Source: JAHCHG01 sp038251885 (lineage in GTDB: Bacteria > Acidobacteriota > Blastocatellia > Pyrinomonadales > Pyrinomonadaceae). From it: 64,000 nucleotides of DNA. The notes beneath the pieces are model-generated. The model saw only the letters and a program-made list of their open reading frames with translations. It had not been told where the DNA came from and did no database searches. The translations under genes and the position numbers were made by a program. The stretch lies in the NCBI GenBank assembly GCA_038251885.1, contig JBBSAX010000001.1, positions 1 through 64,000 on the forward strand. Reading direction: 5' to 3'. Shown here piece by piece: positions 1-7,486 of the stretch (position 1 is its first letter; each line of letters starts with the position of its first letter).

Positions 1-463
1 GATGGGCAGAGCCGATAAATTTTTGGAATTTATGGAAACGGAACTAATGCCGTATATGAAAAAAAATTACAAGGTTTCGGGCATCAACGCCGTCAGCGGG
101 CATTCGAGGGGCGGTGTTTTTGTAATTTATTCTCTGCTCGCAAAGCCTGATTTGTTTCAGGCAAGATTCGCTTTCAGCCCCGCCGTTTGGCGTGAAGAGA
201 ATCTTTTGATCGCCAAAACAAAGGAATTTACGGCTTCGGCAAAAATAAAGAAATCGTTTTTATATCAGAGTTTGGGCAGCAATGAAAACGATAAAATGAA
301 GTCAGGGTTTGATGCCCTAACCGACGTTTTTGCAAAAAATCCGATCAAAAATATGGTTCTGCATTCCGACTACACAAAAGATGCCGACCACCAAACCAAC
401 GTCGAATTTTCGATTTCAGCGGCATTGGAGAAGTGGGGAGAATATTTAAAAAAGAAAAAATAG
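1..463 (+). CDS. Putative esterase (IroE/Fes-like alpha/beta hydrolase), 5' end cut by window edge
   Basis: This is the C-terminal part of an alpha/beta hydrolase of the putative-esterase family, probably a secreted esterase. The frame is open to the left edge, so the apparent start at base 2 is internal. The visible part carries the nucleophile elbow GHSRGG (Ser about 35 of the visible part) followed by the FSPAVW segment, as in the full-length relatives at 18438 and 23313. By alignment with those, roughly 115 N-terminal residues lie outside the window. The late DADHQT segment is a likely catalytic His region. It ends 15 bp before a leftward thiC-tail repeat. The family is clear; the substrate is unknown. 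Confidence 0.8.
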   Translation, partial: MGRADKFLEFMETELMPYMKKNYKVSGINAVSGHSRGGVFVIYSLLAKPDLFQARFAFSPAVWREENLLIAKTKEFTASAKIKKSFLYQSLGSNENDKMKSGFDALTDVFAKNPIKNMVLHSDYTKDADHQTNVEFSISAALEKWGEYLKKKK

Positions 464-477
464 AATAGCTGATCTAC

Positions 478-571
478 CTAATGATGCTCCTTCGCCCCAT
501 CAGACAAATTCCCTTGATAAATCTCGCTTCCTTTATCAACAAATTCCTTCGCCTTTTCCGCCATTCCGACT
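478..571 (-). repeat. thiC 3'-end repeat, copy A
   Basis: Read on the minus strand it encodes VGMAEKAKEFVDKGSEIYQG, then NLSDGAKEHH and a TAG stop: the C-terminal tail of ThiC without the rest of the gene. The 60 bp core is nearly identical to copies B (1339), C (3939) and E (6217). It sits directly after the 3' end of the TfoX-like gene, and sequence similarity to the thiC tail may extend into the last codons of that gene. It is not a functional gene. Confidence 0.85.
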
Positions 572-577
572 GCTATT

Positions 578-922
578 TTATTCGGCTTTATTAATTACTG
601 TCTTCTCCTTTTTTGGTTTTGGCATCGGCAATTCTTTTACCGAAATTCTGACCAACTGGCTTAACCAATCTCTATCTTCAATTTTTTCTTCAATTAGAAA
701 ACTCGGTTTTGCTCCTTCGTATGGCGGTGCTTCAACTACCTCGCCGATAAATTCTCGTCCTGATTTTGTTGGTTTTATGAATAATTTATCGTCGCAAATT
801 AATCCGAACATTTTTCCGTCCGAGTAAATTGCATATTCGCCAAACATCTTTTTAGCGTTTATTTCTCCGGCATTTTCGATTTGTTCCAAAACGAAATCCA
901 CAAATTTTTGATTTGAAGCCAT
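578..922 (-). CDS. TfoX N-terminal domain protein
   Basis: A 114-residue protein matching the TfoX/Sxy N-terminal domain. The pattern KKMFGEYAIYSDGKMFGLICDDKLFIKPT followed by PPYEGAKPSFLIEE is typical, here described in parts: the MFGEY motif at about residue 26 and the YEGAKPSF motif near residue 68. The family includes competence regulators in gammaproteobacteria, but stand-alone short versions elsewhere have no established role. The C-terminal tail is basic (PKPKKEK) and ends in NKAE. Its stop codon lies at the edge of thiC-tail copy A, so the natural C-terminus may have been altered. It is 5 bp downstream of a VOC gene in the same direction, so they are probably co-transcribed. Confidence 0.8.
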   Translation of the reverse strand: MASNQKFVDFVLEQIENAGEINAKKMFGEYAIYSDGKMFGLICDDKLFIKPTKSGREFIGEVVEAPPYEGAKPSFLIEEKIEDRDWLSQLVRISVKELPMPKPKKEKTVINKAE

Positions 923-927
923 AGTTT

Positions 928-1293
928 TTAATTGTTTAGTTTAAAGTGCGGGTTATAAATTAGACCAATAATATTGCCGAATGGGTCTTTGACGGTTGCT
1001 GTCATTAATTCGTCGCCGACGTTATACGGTTTTTCATTTTCGATTGCTCCTAAGCCAATCAATCGGTCGTAAACTTCGTGAATTTTCTCGACTCCCCAAT
1101 AAGATACAACACTTTCAACCTTATCAGTTGTCGGATTTTCTTCAGGTTGAAGCCCTAATTCGTAACCGCCAATATTGAATCCAACATAATAAGGCTCATC
1201 AAAATATGGTTCGATTTCAAATGCCTTTGAATACCAATCCGTTGCTTTTTTGATGTCGCCAACTTTATAAATAGTTGTTCTTAGTCCTAACAT
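928..1293 (-). CDS. VOC (glyoxalase/bleomycin-resistance fold) protein
   Basis: A 121-residue single-domain VOC protein. It starts MLGLRTTIYKVGDIKKATDWY, the usual first beta strand and helix, and ends with TVKDPFGNIIGLIYNP, the conserved DPxGN...L segment of the last strand. Such proteins are small metal-dependent enzymes or binding proteins (glyoxalase, dioxygenase or antibiotic-binding types), and the substrate cannot be deduced. It is the first gene of a two-gene leftward unit with the TfoX-like gene. Two other VOC genes (18046, 27687) occur in the window; they are not close copies. Confidence 0.85.
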   Translation of the reverse strand: MLGLRTTIYKVGDIKKATDWYSKAFEIEPYFDEPYYVGFNIGGYELGLQPEENPTTDKVESVVSYWGVEKIHEVYDRLIGLGAIENEKPYNVGDELMTATVKDPFGNIIGLIYNPHFKLNN

Positions 1294-1338
1294 AATTCTC
1301 CGTTTTACTGTTTATTAATATGTTTACCGATTAAGGTT

Positions 1339-1497
1339 CTATAACTTATCAGGCACATTCCCTTGATAAATCTCGCTTCCTTTATCAACAAATTCCTTCG
1401 CCTTTTCTGCCATTCCGACGGCGAGTGCTTTTTCTGCTTCGATGTTTTGTGCGTTGGCATATTCGCGCACGTCTTGCGTGATTTTCATCGAGCAGAA
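1339..1497 (-). pseudogene. thiC 3'-end fragment, copy B (longest)
   Basis: The minus-strand frame encodes FCSMKITQDVREYA, then NAQNIEAEKALAVGMAEK, the KEFVDKGSEIYQG tail, NVPDKL and a TAG stop. FCSMKIT with VRxYA is the signature just after the last cysteine of the ThiC radical-SAM cluster motif (CxxCxxxxC), so the thiC origin is firm. Only the final cysteine is kept; upstream of it the frame reads AKLVR instead of CGPK, so the thiC similarity stops near 1497. No catalytic domain is present. It lies just downstream of the ABC permease gene that ends at 1568 and is the reference for the other five tail copies. Confidence 0.9.
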
Positions 1498-1567
1498 ACG
1501 GACGAGTTTGGCGAATTTTCTCATAACAGATTTTTCATTTTTCAAACTGGAAAATACTGAATGTTTC

Positions 1568-2278
1568 CTACCGAAAATGGATTTTATTAAACCGTTTGAC
1601 CAACCACACCAGCAGCAAAATGCTGTGTGCAAATCCAACCAACAAATAAACCCAGAAATTTCCGCCTTTGATTAAACTATTGAATCCCTGATAAACCCAA
1701 AAAGTCGGGAAAACAGCCAAAATAAATGAAATGTAGGCTGGAACAAAGAACGCTAAAATCGGCAAATAAAGCGGGATATTGAAAAGTTTCTGCCACGTCA
1801 TCGCTTCGATTTTGTTTTTGGCAACGATGGCGACAAAAATAATCATCAATGGTGCGACGAATCCTGTAAGTGCTGAAAAAACAATGTTTGCAATAACGGG
1901 CAAATCGTAAAAAGTTTGAAAAAGCAGAAGCAGAAAAGTCGCCAGCGATGCCAATAAAAAGGGCGGAATTAGTCGGAAAACGACAAACCAAAATTTTGAA
2001 ATCGGCAAAACTCCGTAAACTTTGGCGACATTCGTATCTTTTTCGTCAACCAGCACCATCGAATAAATAAACCCGAAAGCCACCGCTCCTTGCATCACGG
2101 CAAACATCAAAAAAATGCTGATATATTCACGCAAAAAGCTATAAGTTTCAATAACATACGGAAAGCCGTAGCGAACAACCGGAAAAATGAAAAGCGGCAA
2201 AATAAGAAATATTTTCAGCGAATTATCCCGAAAAACAAGCCTAAAATCATTGATGGCGGCATTGACAAGCGTTTTCAT
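1568..2278 (-). CDS. ABC-2-type transporter permease subunit
   Basis: An integral membrane protein of about 236 residues with six or so hydrophobic segments. It is the last gene of a three-gene ABC exporter operon. I chose the start MKTLVNAAINDF (2278), which has GGTGAAAAG just upstream and overlaps the stop of the preceding permease; an upstream in-frame extension has no support. The SMVLVDEKDTNVAKVYGVLP segment resembles cytoplasmic loops of ABC-2/fluoroquinolone-type permeases. The exported substrate is unknown. The gene ends about 70 bp before thiC fragment B. Confidence 0.75.
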   Translation of the reverse strand: MKTLVNAAINDFRLVFRDNSLKIFLILPLFIFPVVRYGFPYVIETYSFLREYISIFLMFAVMQGAVAFGFIYSMVLVDEKDTNVAKVYGVLPISKFWFVVFRLIPPFLLASLATFLLLLFQTFYDLPVIANIVFSALTGFVAPLMIIFVAIVAKNKIEAMTWQKLFNIPLYLPILAFFVPAYISFILAVFPTFWVYQGFNSLIKGGNFWVYLLVGFAHSILLLVWLVKRFNKIHFR

Positions 2279-2973
2279 CTTTTCACCACCTTTGCAATAA
2301 AATTTCGGGAAACGAACCAATAAAGAAACGGAATCCAGACGAAAATTGAAACGTAGCCGAAAACAAGTTCGCTCAAAACAGGCGTTTCTGCGTAGGAATT
2401 GACCATTAAATTCAAACCACCATGGACGGGGAAAAGCTTAAGAAAACTTAGGTTTGTCAGTTCAAAATAATTCAAAAGCGGCAGGCTCATTAAAATCAAA
2501 AGCGGCACGCCCCGAAGCAGAAAATGGAGAATTTCAGCCGTTCCGCTGACGATGTAAATTCCCAAAAAACAAAATAAAGCACAGGTTGAAAACGCTCCGA
2601 CAGAGAAATGCAAAAGATTGAACGAAAAACCTTTTGCCGCCAAAACCATCGCCAACGCTCCCAAAAAACCAAACGTCGAAAGCGTCAAAATCCTTGAAAT
2701 CAAAAAAAGATGCGGATTAAGCGGTGTCACGAAAAGTGCGGGCAAAACTTCTTGGTCTTTTTCCAAAATTATCGAAATGCCGATAAAAATAAAACCGATA
2801 ACCGCCGGATCGTTGTAAATCAAAAGCGTAACGAACTTTTCGATACCCGCGAAATCCTTCAAAAAATAAATCAACCCGACGTAAATCCCCGTCATCACGC
2901 CAATCATCGTCAGTAAATTGTTCCGCTGAAAAAGCCGAAACTGCCAGGTTATTTGTTTGAGAAGTTTGTTCAT
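2275..2973 (-). CDS. ABC-2-type transporter permease subunit
   Basis: A 232-residue membrane protein with several transmembrane helices. The EKDQEVLPALFVTPLNPHLF segment is characteristic of ABC-2 permeases, which often have a similar TPL(s/n) loop. Its start overlaps the end of the ATPase gene (ATGA), and its end overlaps the start of the next permease by 4 bp, so the three proteins are translationally coupled and probably form a heterodimeric exporter channel with one ATPase. The substrate is not predictable. Confidence 0.75.
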   Translation of the reverse strand: MNKLLKQITWQFRLFQRNNLLTMIGVMTGIYVGLIYFLKDFAGIEKFVTLLIYNDPAVIGFIFIGISIILEKDQEVLPALFVTPLNPHLFLISRILTLSTFGFLGALAMVLAAKGFSFNLLHFSVGAFSTCALFCFLGIYIVSGTAEILHFLLRGVPLLILMSLPLLNYFELTNLSFLKLFPVHGGLNLMVNSYAETPVLSELVFGYVSIFVWIPFLYWFVSRNFIAKVVKR

Positions 2974-3821
2974 TCTGACAATTTAGTGCCTGTAACTTTG
3001 ATAAAAACTTCTTCCAAAGTCGCTTCCATCGTGTTGATTCGCAAGACTTCGTTGTTTGCAATAAACTCCATAAATTGCGGATTGCTTCCCAAATCTTTGA
3101 CGGGAAATTCAGCCGTCTGCCCGTTTTGCAATTCGACTTTGACCGCGTGTTTGCCGTGTGTGTTCTTCAAAACCGAAGGATTTTCGGTCACGCGAATTTC
3201 GCCATCCGAGATAAACGAAACGCGGTCGCACAATTCATCGGCGGTGTTCATATCGTGTGTCGTTATAAAAATCGTTTTGCCCGCGTTTTTCAGTTTTGTA
3301 ATGTGCTGTTTGATTTTTTGGGCATTGACGGGATCAAGTCCCGATGTCGGTTCGTCAAAAAACAAAATATCGGGATTGTGCATAATCGCCCGAATAAAAT
3401 TGAGCCGCATCTTCATCCCTTTGGAAAATTCTTCGACCCGTTTATTGATGCTGTCGGCGAGTCCGAAAGTCTCAAAAAGTCCATCGAAATCAAGCAGATT
3501 TTTTTCGGAATAAAACGAAGCGAAAAGTTGCATATTTTCTTTGGCAGTCAGTTTCAGATAATGATTCGGCAACTCAAAACCGACTCCGATTTTTTCGTAA
3601 TACTCGTTTCCCCAATTTTTGAGCGGTTTATTTTGGATAGAAATTTCGCCGGAATAATCGCCGAGAATTTTGTATAGAATTTTCTGCGTCGTGCTTTTTC
3701 CCGCCCCCGAAGGTCCCAAAAAACCGAAGATTTCGCCTTCGTTGATCTCGAAATTCAGATTTTTCAGAACAGGCTCTTTAAATTTTGGATAGGCGTAGGA
3801 AAGATTTTCTACTTTAATCAT
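2970..3821 (-). CDS. ABC transporter ATP-binding protein
   Basis: The ATPase that energises the two permeases downstream. With the start at MIKVENLSYAYP (3821), Walker A GPSGAGKST is at residues 36-44, the signature region FSKGMKMR at 132-139, Walker B ILFFDEPTSGLDP at about 152-164, and the H-loop THD at 188-190. The degenerate signature (SKGM for SGGQ) is common in ABC-2/drug-export ATPases. A start seven codons upstream is possible but less like the family. It is the first gene of the operon, transcribed leftward. Confidence 0.9.
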   Translation of the reverse strand: MIKVENLSYAYPKFKEPVLKNLNFEINEGEIFGFLGPSGAGKSTTQKILYKILGDYSGEISIQNKPLKNWGNEYYEKIGVGFELPNHYLKLTAKENMQLFASFYSEKNLLDFDGLFETFGLADSINKRVEEFSKGMKMRLNFIRAIMHNPDILFFDEPTSGLDPVNAQKIKQHITKLKNAGKTIFITTHDMNTADELCDRVSFISDGEIRVTENPSVLKNTHGKHAVKVELQNGQTAEFPVKDLGSNPQFMEFIANNEVLRINTMEATLEEVFIKVTGTKLSE

Positions 3822-3938
3822 ATAACTGCGAAAAACAGCCAAACATAAGGCTCTTGTGTCAAACCTTGAACTGCAAGTTCTTTAATAAACAGGAACAAAT
3901 TAAATACGCAAGTTTCGATTTAAATGTTCAAGTTTTTC

Positions 3939-3998
3939 CCCTTGATAAATCTCGCTTCCTTTATCAACAAATTCCTTAGCCTTTTCCGCCACCCCGAC
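3939..3998 (-). repeat. thiC 3'-end repeat, copy C
   Basis: The minus-strand reading is VGVAEKAKEFVDKGSEIYQG, nearly identical to copy A over 60 bp, after which the sequence diverges instead of running to a thiC stop. Unlike copies A, B, D and E it does not follow a leftward gene: it lies between the ABC operon start and a rightward crp-like gene, in a region where no other gene is seen. Confidence 0.85.
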
Positions 3999-4073
3999 TT
4001 TTGCCCGATTTTAGCTGATTACTCAAAGAAGTAATTGCAACTTTACTGAATTTATTTAACTATTATTATCTAA

Positions 4074-4637
4074 ATGGAAAATCTTATTCAACATTTTAGC
4101 CAATACATAAAAGTCAGCCCAAAACTCGAGAATCAGCTAATCAACAGAATTTCGTATAAGACCTTCAAGAAAGGCGAGATTCTCCATCAAGCAAGCGAGA
4201 TTTGTGTTAAAAGTTATTTTATTAAAAAAGGGCTTTTGCGGTTGTATTTCGTCAAGAACTGTAAAGAAATCAGCGACTATTTTTGTAGTGAAAATGAATG
4301 GGTTAATTCTCCCCGAAGTTTTATGTTCAGAGAATTGGACATTTATTTTATTGATGCGCTCGAAGACACGGAAACTTTTGAACTTAATATCAATGATCTA
4401 ATGTATTTGTTTGATAATTTTCCTGAAATGGAGCGATACGCGAGGCTTTCAATGAACAGTTTGCTGTATCAAATTATTGAAAGAATAACTTCGATGAGAT
4501 TTTCGACCGCCAGGGAAAAATACGATCATTTTCGCCAAACCTATCGTAAAATCCACCCTCGAATCCCGCTCGGTATGACCGCCTCGTATTTAGGCATTAC
4601 TCAAGAAACTCTGAGCCGAATTCGATCTCAAAGATAA
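4074..4637 (+). CDS. Crp/Fnr-family transcriptional regulator
   Basis: A 187-residue protein with an N-terminal cyclic-nucleotide-binding-type beta barrel (KTFKKGEILHQASEIC... SYFIKKGLLRLYF, residues about 30-65) and a C-terminal helix-turn-helix (GMTASYLGITQETLSRIRS). This arrangement is common in Bacteroidota-type Crp relatives that often lack cAMP-binding residues. It is slightly short at the C-terminus compared with canonical Crp. It is followed 72 bp downstream by a secreted hydrolase that it may regulate, inferred only from position. Confidence 0.85.
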   Translation: MENLIQHFSQYIKVSPKLENQLINRISYKTFKKGEILHQASEICVKSYFIKKGLLRLYFVKNCKEISDYFCSENEWVNSPRSFMFRELDIYFIDALEDTETFELNINDLMYLFDNFPEMERYARLSMNSLLYQIIERITSMRFSTAREKYDHFRQTYRKIHPRIPLGMTASYLGITQETLSRIRSQR

Positions 4638-4709
4638 GCGAATTTGACCTAAATCAAATTGTAATTTAACCGTTTGGCTTTGGTTTTGTTAATTCATAAA
4701 ATCTCACTT

Positions 4710-5552
4710 ATGAAAAAGCCGACATCAAAAATTTTATTAGTCATAATCTTTGGAATCATTGCAAATAGCGTATTTTCCCAAACACTTAACACGCCGAATG
4801 TTGATAGCCGTTTATATTTGGGCGAGTCAAATAATCAACCTTTAATTGTTGGTTTAGGCGGTTCGGAAGGCGGCAATGCCTGGGCGAGCAATCAATGGAA
4901 GGCAACGAGAGATAAATTTATCGGCAAAGGCTATGCTTTTTTGGCTATCGGTTATTTTGGAGCAAAGGGAACGCCTGAAAAACTTGATCGCATTTCGGTT
5001 GACCAAATTCATAACGCAATTCTCGAAGCGGCGAAAAACCCGAAAATAAACAAAAAAAAGATTGCGGTTATCGGCGGTTCACGCGGAGCGGATTTGGCAC
5101 TTTTGCTGGCAAGTTATTACAAAGACATAAAATGTGTGGTCGGATTGCTGCCAAGCCACGTTGCATTTCCGGCAAACGCCAATGATTTTTCGACTTCCGC
5201 GTGGACATTCAAAGGAAAACAACTTCCTTTCGTGCCGGTGTCAGAAGAAGCTGTTCCGTCAATTATGAAAGGAGATTTGCGTTCAACTTTTGAAATTATG
5301 CTGAAGGATGAAAAAGCCGAAAAGAAAGCACTCATTAAAGTTGAAAAAATAAACGGACCGATATTTTTGATGTCTGCCACAAAAGACGAAATAGCTCCAA
5401 CAACTGAGATGTCCGATAAAATCGTCAGCCGGTTAAAAAAGAAAAATTTCAACCATTATTTTGAACATCTTTCAATCGAAGGAAGCCACGCCGAGCCGCT
5501 AAAACATTTTGATAAAGTGTTTGCGTTTATTGAAATACATTTTCCGGTTTGA
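4710..5552 (+). CDS. Secreted alpha/beta hydrolase (BAAT/acyl-CoA thioester hydrolase C-terminal type)
   Basis: With the start MKKPTSKILLVIIFG (4710) the protein has a signal peptide ending near VFSQ, about residue 24, followed by an alpha/beta hydrolase domain. The nucleophile is in GGSRGAD (Ser about 124) and the catalytic His is probably in EGSHAEPLKH near the end; ATKDEIAPT provides a likely Asp. The arrangement fits the BAAT C-terminal/dienelactone-hydrolase-like group. An in-frame start 36 bp upstream would spoil the signal peptide. The substrate is unknown. It is downstream of and co-oriented with a Crp-like regulator. Confidence 0.8.
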   Translation: MKKPTSKILLVIIFGIIANSVFSQTLNTPNVDSRLYLGESNNQPLIVGLGGSEGGNAWASNQWKATRDKFIGKGYAFLAIGYFGAKGTPEKLDRISVDQIHNAILEAAKNPKINKKKIAVIGGSRGADLALLLASYYKDIKCVVGLLPSHVAFPANANDFSTSAWTFKGKQLPFVPVSEEAVPSIMKGDLRSTFEIMLKDEKAEKKALIKVEKINGPIFLMSATKDEIAPTTEMSDKIVSRLKKKNFNHYFEHLSIEGSHAEPLKHFDKVFAFIEIHFPV

Positions 5553-5572
5553 GTCCTTAATTTAACCCGGTG

Positions 5573-5629
5573 TTAGTGATGATTCTTCGCACCATCAGGC
5601 AAATTCCCCTGATAAATCTCGCGTCCTTT
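5573..5629 (-). repeat. thiC 3'-end repeat, copy D (short)
   Basis: The minus-strand reading is GREIYQGNLPDGAKNHH followed by TAA: the last part of the ThiC tail including its stop. It is shorter than the other copies at its right-hand (5') end. Similarity reaches into GTTGA at 5629-5633, so the stop codon of the adjacent DUF6886-like gene is formed at or inside the junction. Confidence 0.8.
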
Positions 5630-6174
5630 CAACTTTTTGGCATCGCATTTCGCATCCGAATCAACGAAAAATTCAGACTTGATTTTGAAACTTTCTCTGC
5701 GATTTCCCATAAATTCGATAAAATTCTCAGCTCAAGATTTTCACGTTTAAACAATTCGCCAATGATGTTATCAATTCGTTTGACTGCGATTGGCTTAACT
5801 TTCTCAAACGAAACGTAATAGTCGGCACATTCGTCAATCATCGAGAAAGTTTTGTCATCAAATTCATAACAAAACAAAGTAGTTTTTAGAATAATCGGCA
5901 ACCATTTTGCTTCGATGGCAATGACAAATTCGGCAGATGTTAGCAAAAATCTTTCTTTGTCTGCGGATAAAGTTTCAGCCGAAGCATAAAAGGTGACTCT
6001 CGGACAATCTCTAGGTAAAAGATAGTTGTGCAAGAGTTTATCAGAAATCCCAAAAACTACATCACGGTCAAGATTCTTGAAATGCGACGGCGAAGGTCTT
6101 GGCATAAAGATTTCAATTTCTCCGTTTTCGCTGATGTGGAATATATGTTTTGCAGTCACCTGTTCGTTTTTCAC
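5629..6174 (-). CDS. DUF6886 family protein
   Basis: A 181-residue protein. HIFHISENGEIEIFMPRPSP at the N-terminus and the LLPRDCPRVTFYA segment around residue 55 resemble the DUF6886 family (small proteins of unknown function with an FHxSE...F.PR start). No signal peptide or membrane segment is seen. Its C-terminus (NAMPKS) ends exactly at thiC-tail copy D, so the last residues may have been replaced by recombination. No function can be assigned. Confidence 0.65.
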   Translation of the reverse strand: MKNEQVTAKHIFHISENGEIEIFMPRPSPSHFKNLDRDVVFGISDKLLHNYLLPRDCPRVTFYASAETLSADKERFLLTSAEFVIAIEAKWLPIILKTTLFCYEFDDKTFSMIDECADYYVSFEKVKPIAVKRIDNIIGELFKRENLELRILSNLWEIAEKVSKSSLNFSLIRMRNAMPKS

Positions 6175-6216
6175 AATCCTATTTTTAGCTTTTTTGCTGA
6201 AAGTATTTTTTCGGCT

Positions 6217-6323
6217 AATGATGCTCCTTCGCCCCGTCAGGCAGATTTCCCCTGATAAATCTCACTTCCTTTATCAACAAACTCCTTTGCCTTTTCCGCC
6301 ATTCCGACGGCGAGGGCTTTTTC
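6217..6323 (-). repeat. thiC 3'-end repeat, copy E, fused to a DUF4386 gene
   Basis: The minus-strand reading is EKALAVGMAEKAKEF, then VDKGSEIYQG and KSA before a stop. Compared with copy A there is one extra base after the GG codon of IYQG, which shifts the frame and gives an early TGA. The sequence beyond still matches the copy A end (ggggcgaaggagcatcattag). The copy is joined in frame to the preceding DUF4386 coding region at about 6323. Confidence 0.9.
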
Positions 6324-7004
6324 GTTGATTCCTCTAATCAAAAGCCAGAGACAAGTTCCGATTTCGCCGAAGGCGGCGGGCTTTGACGCGATGTTTGAAA
6401 TCAGGCTTCCGCCGTAATTTTCAAACATCGTATTGCCGACAAAATTAACCAGATAGCCGCCGCAGCCGAGCATCAGCAGAATGCCTAAAATTCTCGGCAA
6501 AAAGCCGGATTTATAGACCAGCCAGCCGAACGGAAAAAGCCACAGTCCCCAAAAAATGTGCAGAATCAAAATGCCTCTGTCGTAATTTTCGAGCAAGAGC
6601 ATAGTTTGCGTTTGGATTTGCGATTGGTCAAAAGTTTTCAAATAGTCCGCGCCTTCGATGAGCGTCAGAACGCCGTATTTATTTTGCAGATTGAGCATCG
6701 AAATCGGCACGCTGACCGTTGCCAAAATTATCATCAGTTTTGCCGCCGTTTCATTAACCGAAGCGAGTAATTTATACAAAACGAACGGCAGAAAAAGAAA
6801 CGCCGCGTAACAAATCGCGCTGCTCACGAGGCTCATTCGGAAAAGCGTTTCGGACGCGGTAATTTGTTGAAAAGTTTTCGCCGCATCGCTCCAAACTATC
6901 AATGTTTTAGGCACATACGCAAGAGTGAAAATGCCCGTTATCACGACGATCAGATAAAGCGATCCGGCTAATCTCGCCGTAGTTTTTTTCGCACCGATTT
7001 TCAT
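6237..7004 (-). CDS. DUF4386 membrane protein with a ThiC-derived C-terminal tail
   Basis: A multi-span membrane protein of the DUF4386 family, about 255 residues from the start MKIGAKKTTARLAGSLYL (7004). The GSLYLIVVITGIFTLAYVP and PAAFGEIGTCLWLLIRGI segments match the paralogue at 25531 almost residue for residue. The paralogue ends RGIKNNSQILTAN, whereas this one reads RGIN and then runs into EKALAVGMAEKAKEF, the tail of ThiC (copy E). The last ~28 residues are therefore foreign. The start overlaps the stop of the upstream gene (ATGA), so the two are coupled. DUF4386 has no established function. Confidence 0.85.
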   Translation of the reverse strand: MKIGAKKTTARLAGSLYLIVVITGIFTLAYVPKTLIVWSDAAKTFQQITASETLFRMSLVSSAICYAAFLFLPFVLYKLLASVNETAAKLMIILATVSVPISMLNLQNKYGVLTLIEGADYLKTFDQSQIQTQTMLLLENYDRGILILHIFWGLWLFPFGWLVYKSGFLPRILGILLMLGCGGYLVNFVGNTMFENYGGSLISNIASKPAAFGEIGTCLWLLIRGINEKALAVGMAEKAKEFVDKGSEIYQGKSA

Positions 7005-7429
7005 ATATTTTCCGCCGCCTCGACTCTTTCCCAACGCCACGCATACCAAACAATTAACGATGTCAGACAAATTTCGACGACCGCGTAAAAAACGTAAAAA
7101 CTTCGCCAAACGGAAATCGAACTCGCGCCGACCAATGCCACGAAAAGCGTGAAAAATATTCCCAAAAAAATGTTCAAAACTCTGTTTAGAAAAGGTTTTA
7201 AAATAACCGACAAAAAAACCATCAACGCCGGAATCATCAACAGAAACGCCGCGATAAAAAGTTTGGTCGGACTGTCCAAATTATTGTCGCCGTTTATCAA
7301 CCCTTCGACTTTTTTCGGAAGATACAACCCGAAATAGTCGCCGTATAAATAGCAAAGTGTTACCGATGTCCATAAAGCGGAAAGTTTTAACCTGACATTT
7401 ATTTTGAAGTCTTCTAAATCATTTTTCAT
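7001..7429 (-). CDS. Small four-helix membrane protein, partner of DUF4386
   Basis: A 142-residue protein with about four hydrophobic segments (LWTSVTLCYLYGDYFGLYLP; AAFLLMIPALMVFLSVIL; and two more). It is close to the protein encoded at 25088, which is also directly upstream of a DUF4386 gene with the same overlapping stop/start. The conserved pairing suggests that the two membrane proteins act together. No function is known to me. Confidence 0.75.
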   Translation of the reverse strand: MKNDLEDFKINVRLKLSALWTSVTLCYLYGDYFGLYLPKKVEGLINGDNNLDSPTKLFIAAFLLMIPALMVFLSVILKPFLNRVLNIFLGIFFTLFVALVGASSISVWRSFYVFYAVVEICLTSLIVWYAWRWERVEAAENI

Positions 7430-7486
7430 ATCGCCAATAAAATATCCGGGGAAGAGAAAGCGTTTTCGAGTGCCGGAAGCAAACCT

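Noticed and set aside
996..1178. Rightward frame across the VOC gene
   Set aside because: Opposite-strand shadow of a gene with clear VOC motifs.
1339..1638. A full 99-residue gene at copy B
   Set aside because: Only the last part matches ThiC and the upstream part reads as random sequence; it is a gene fragment.
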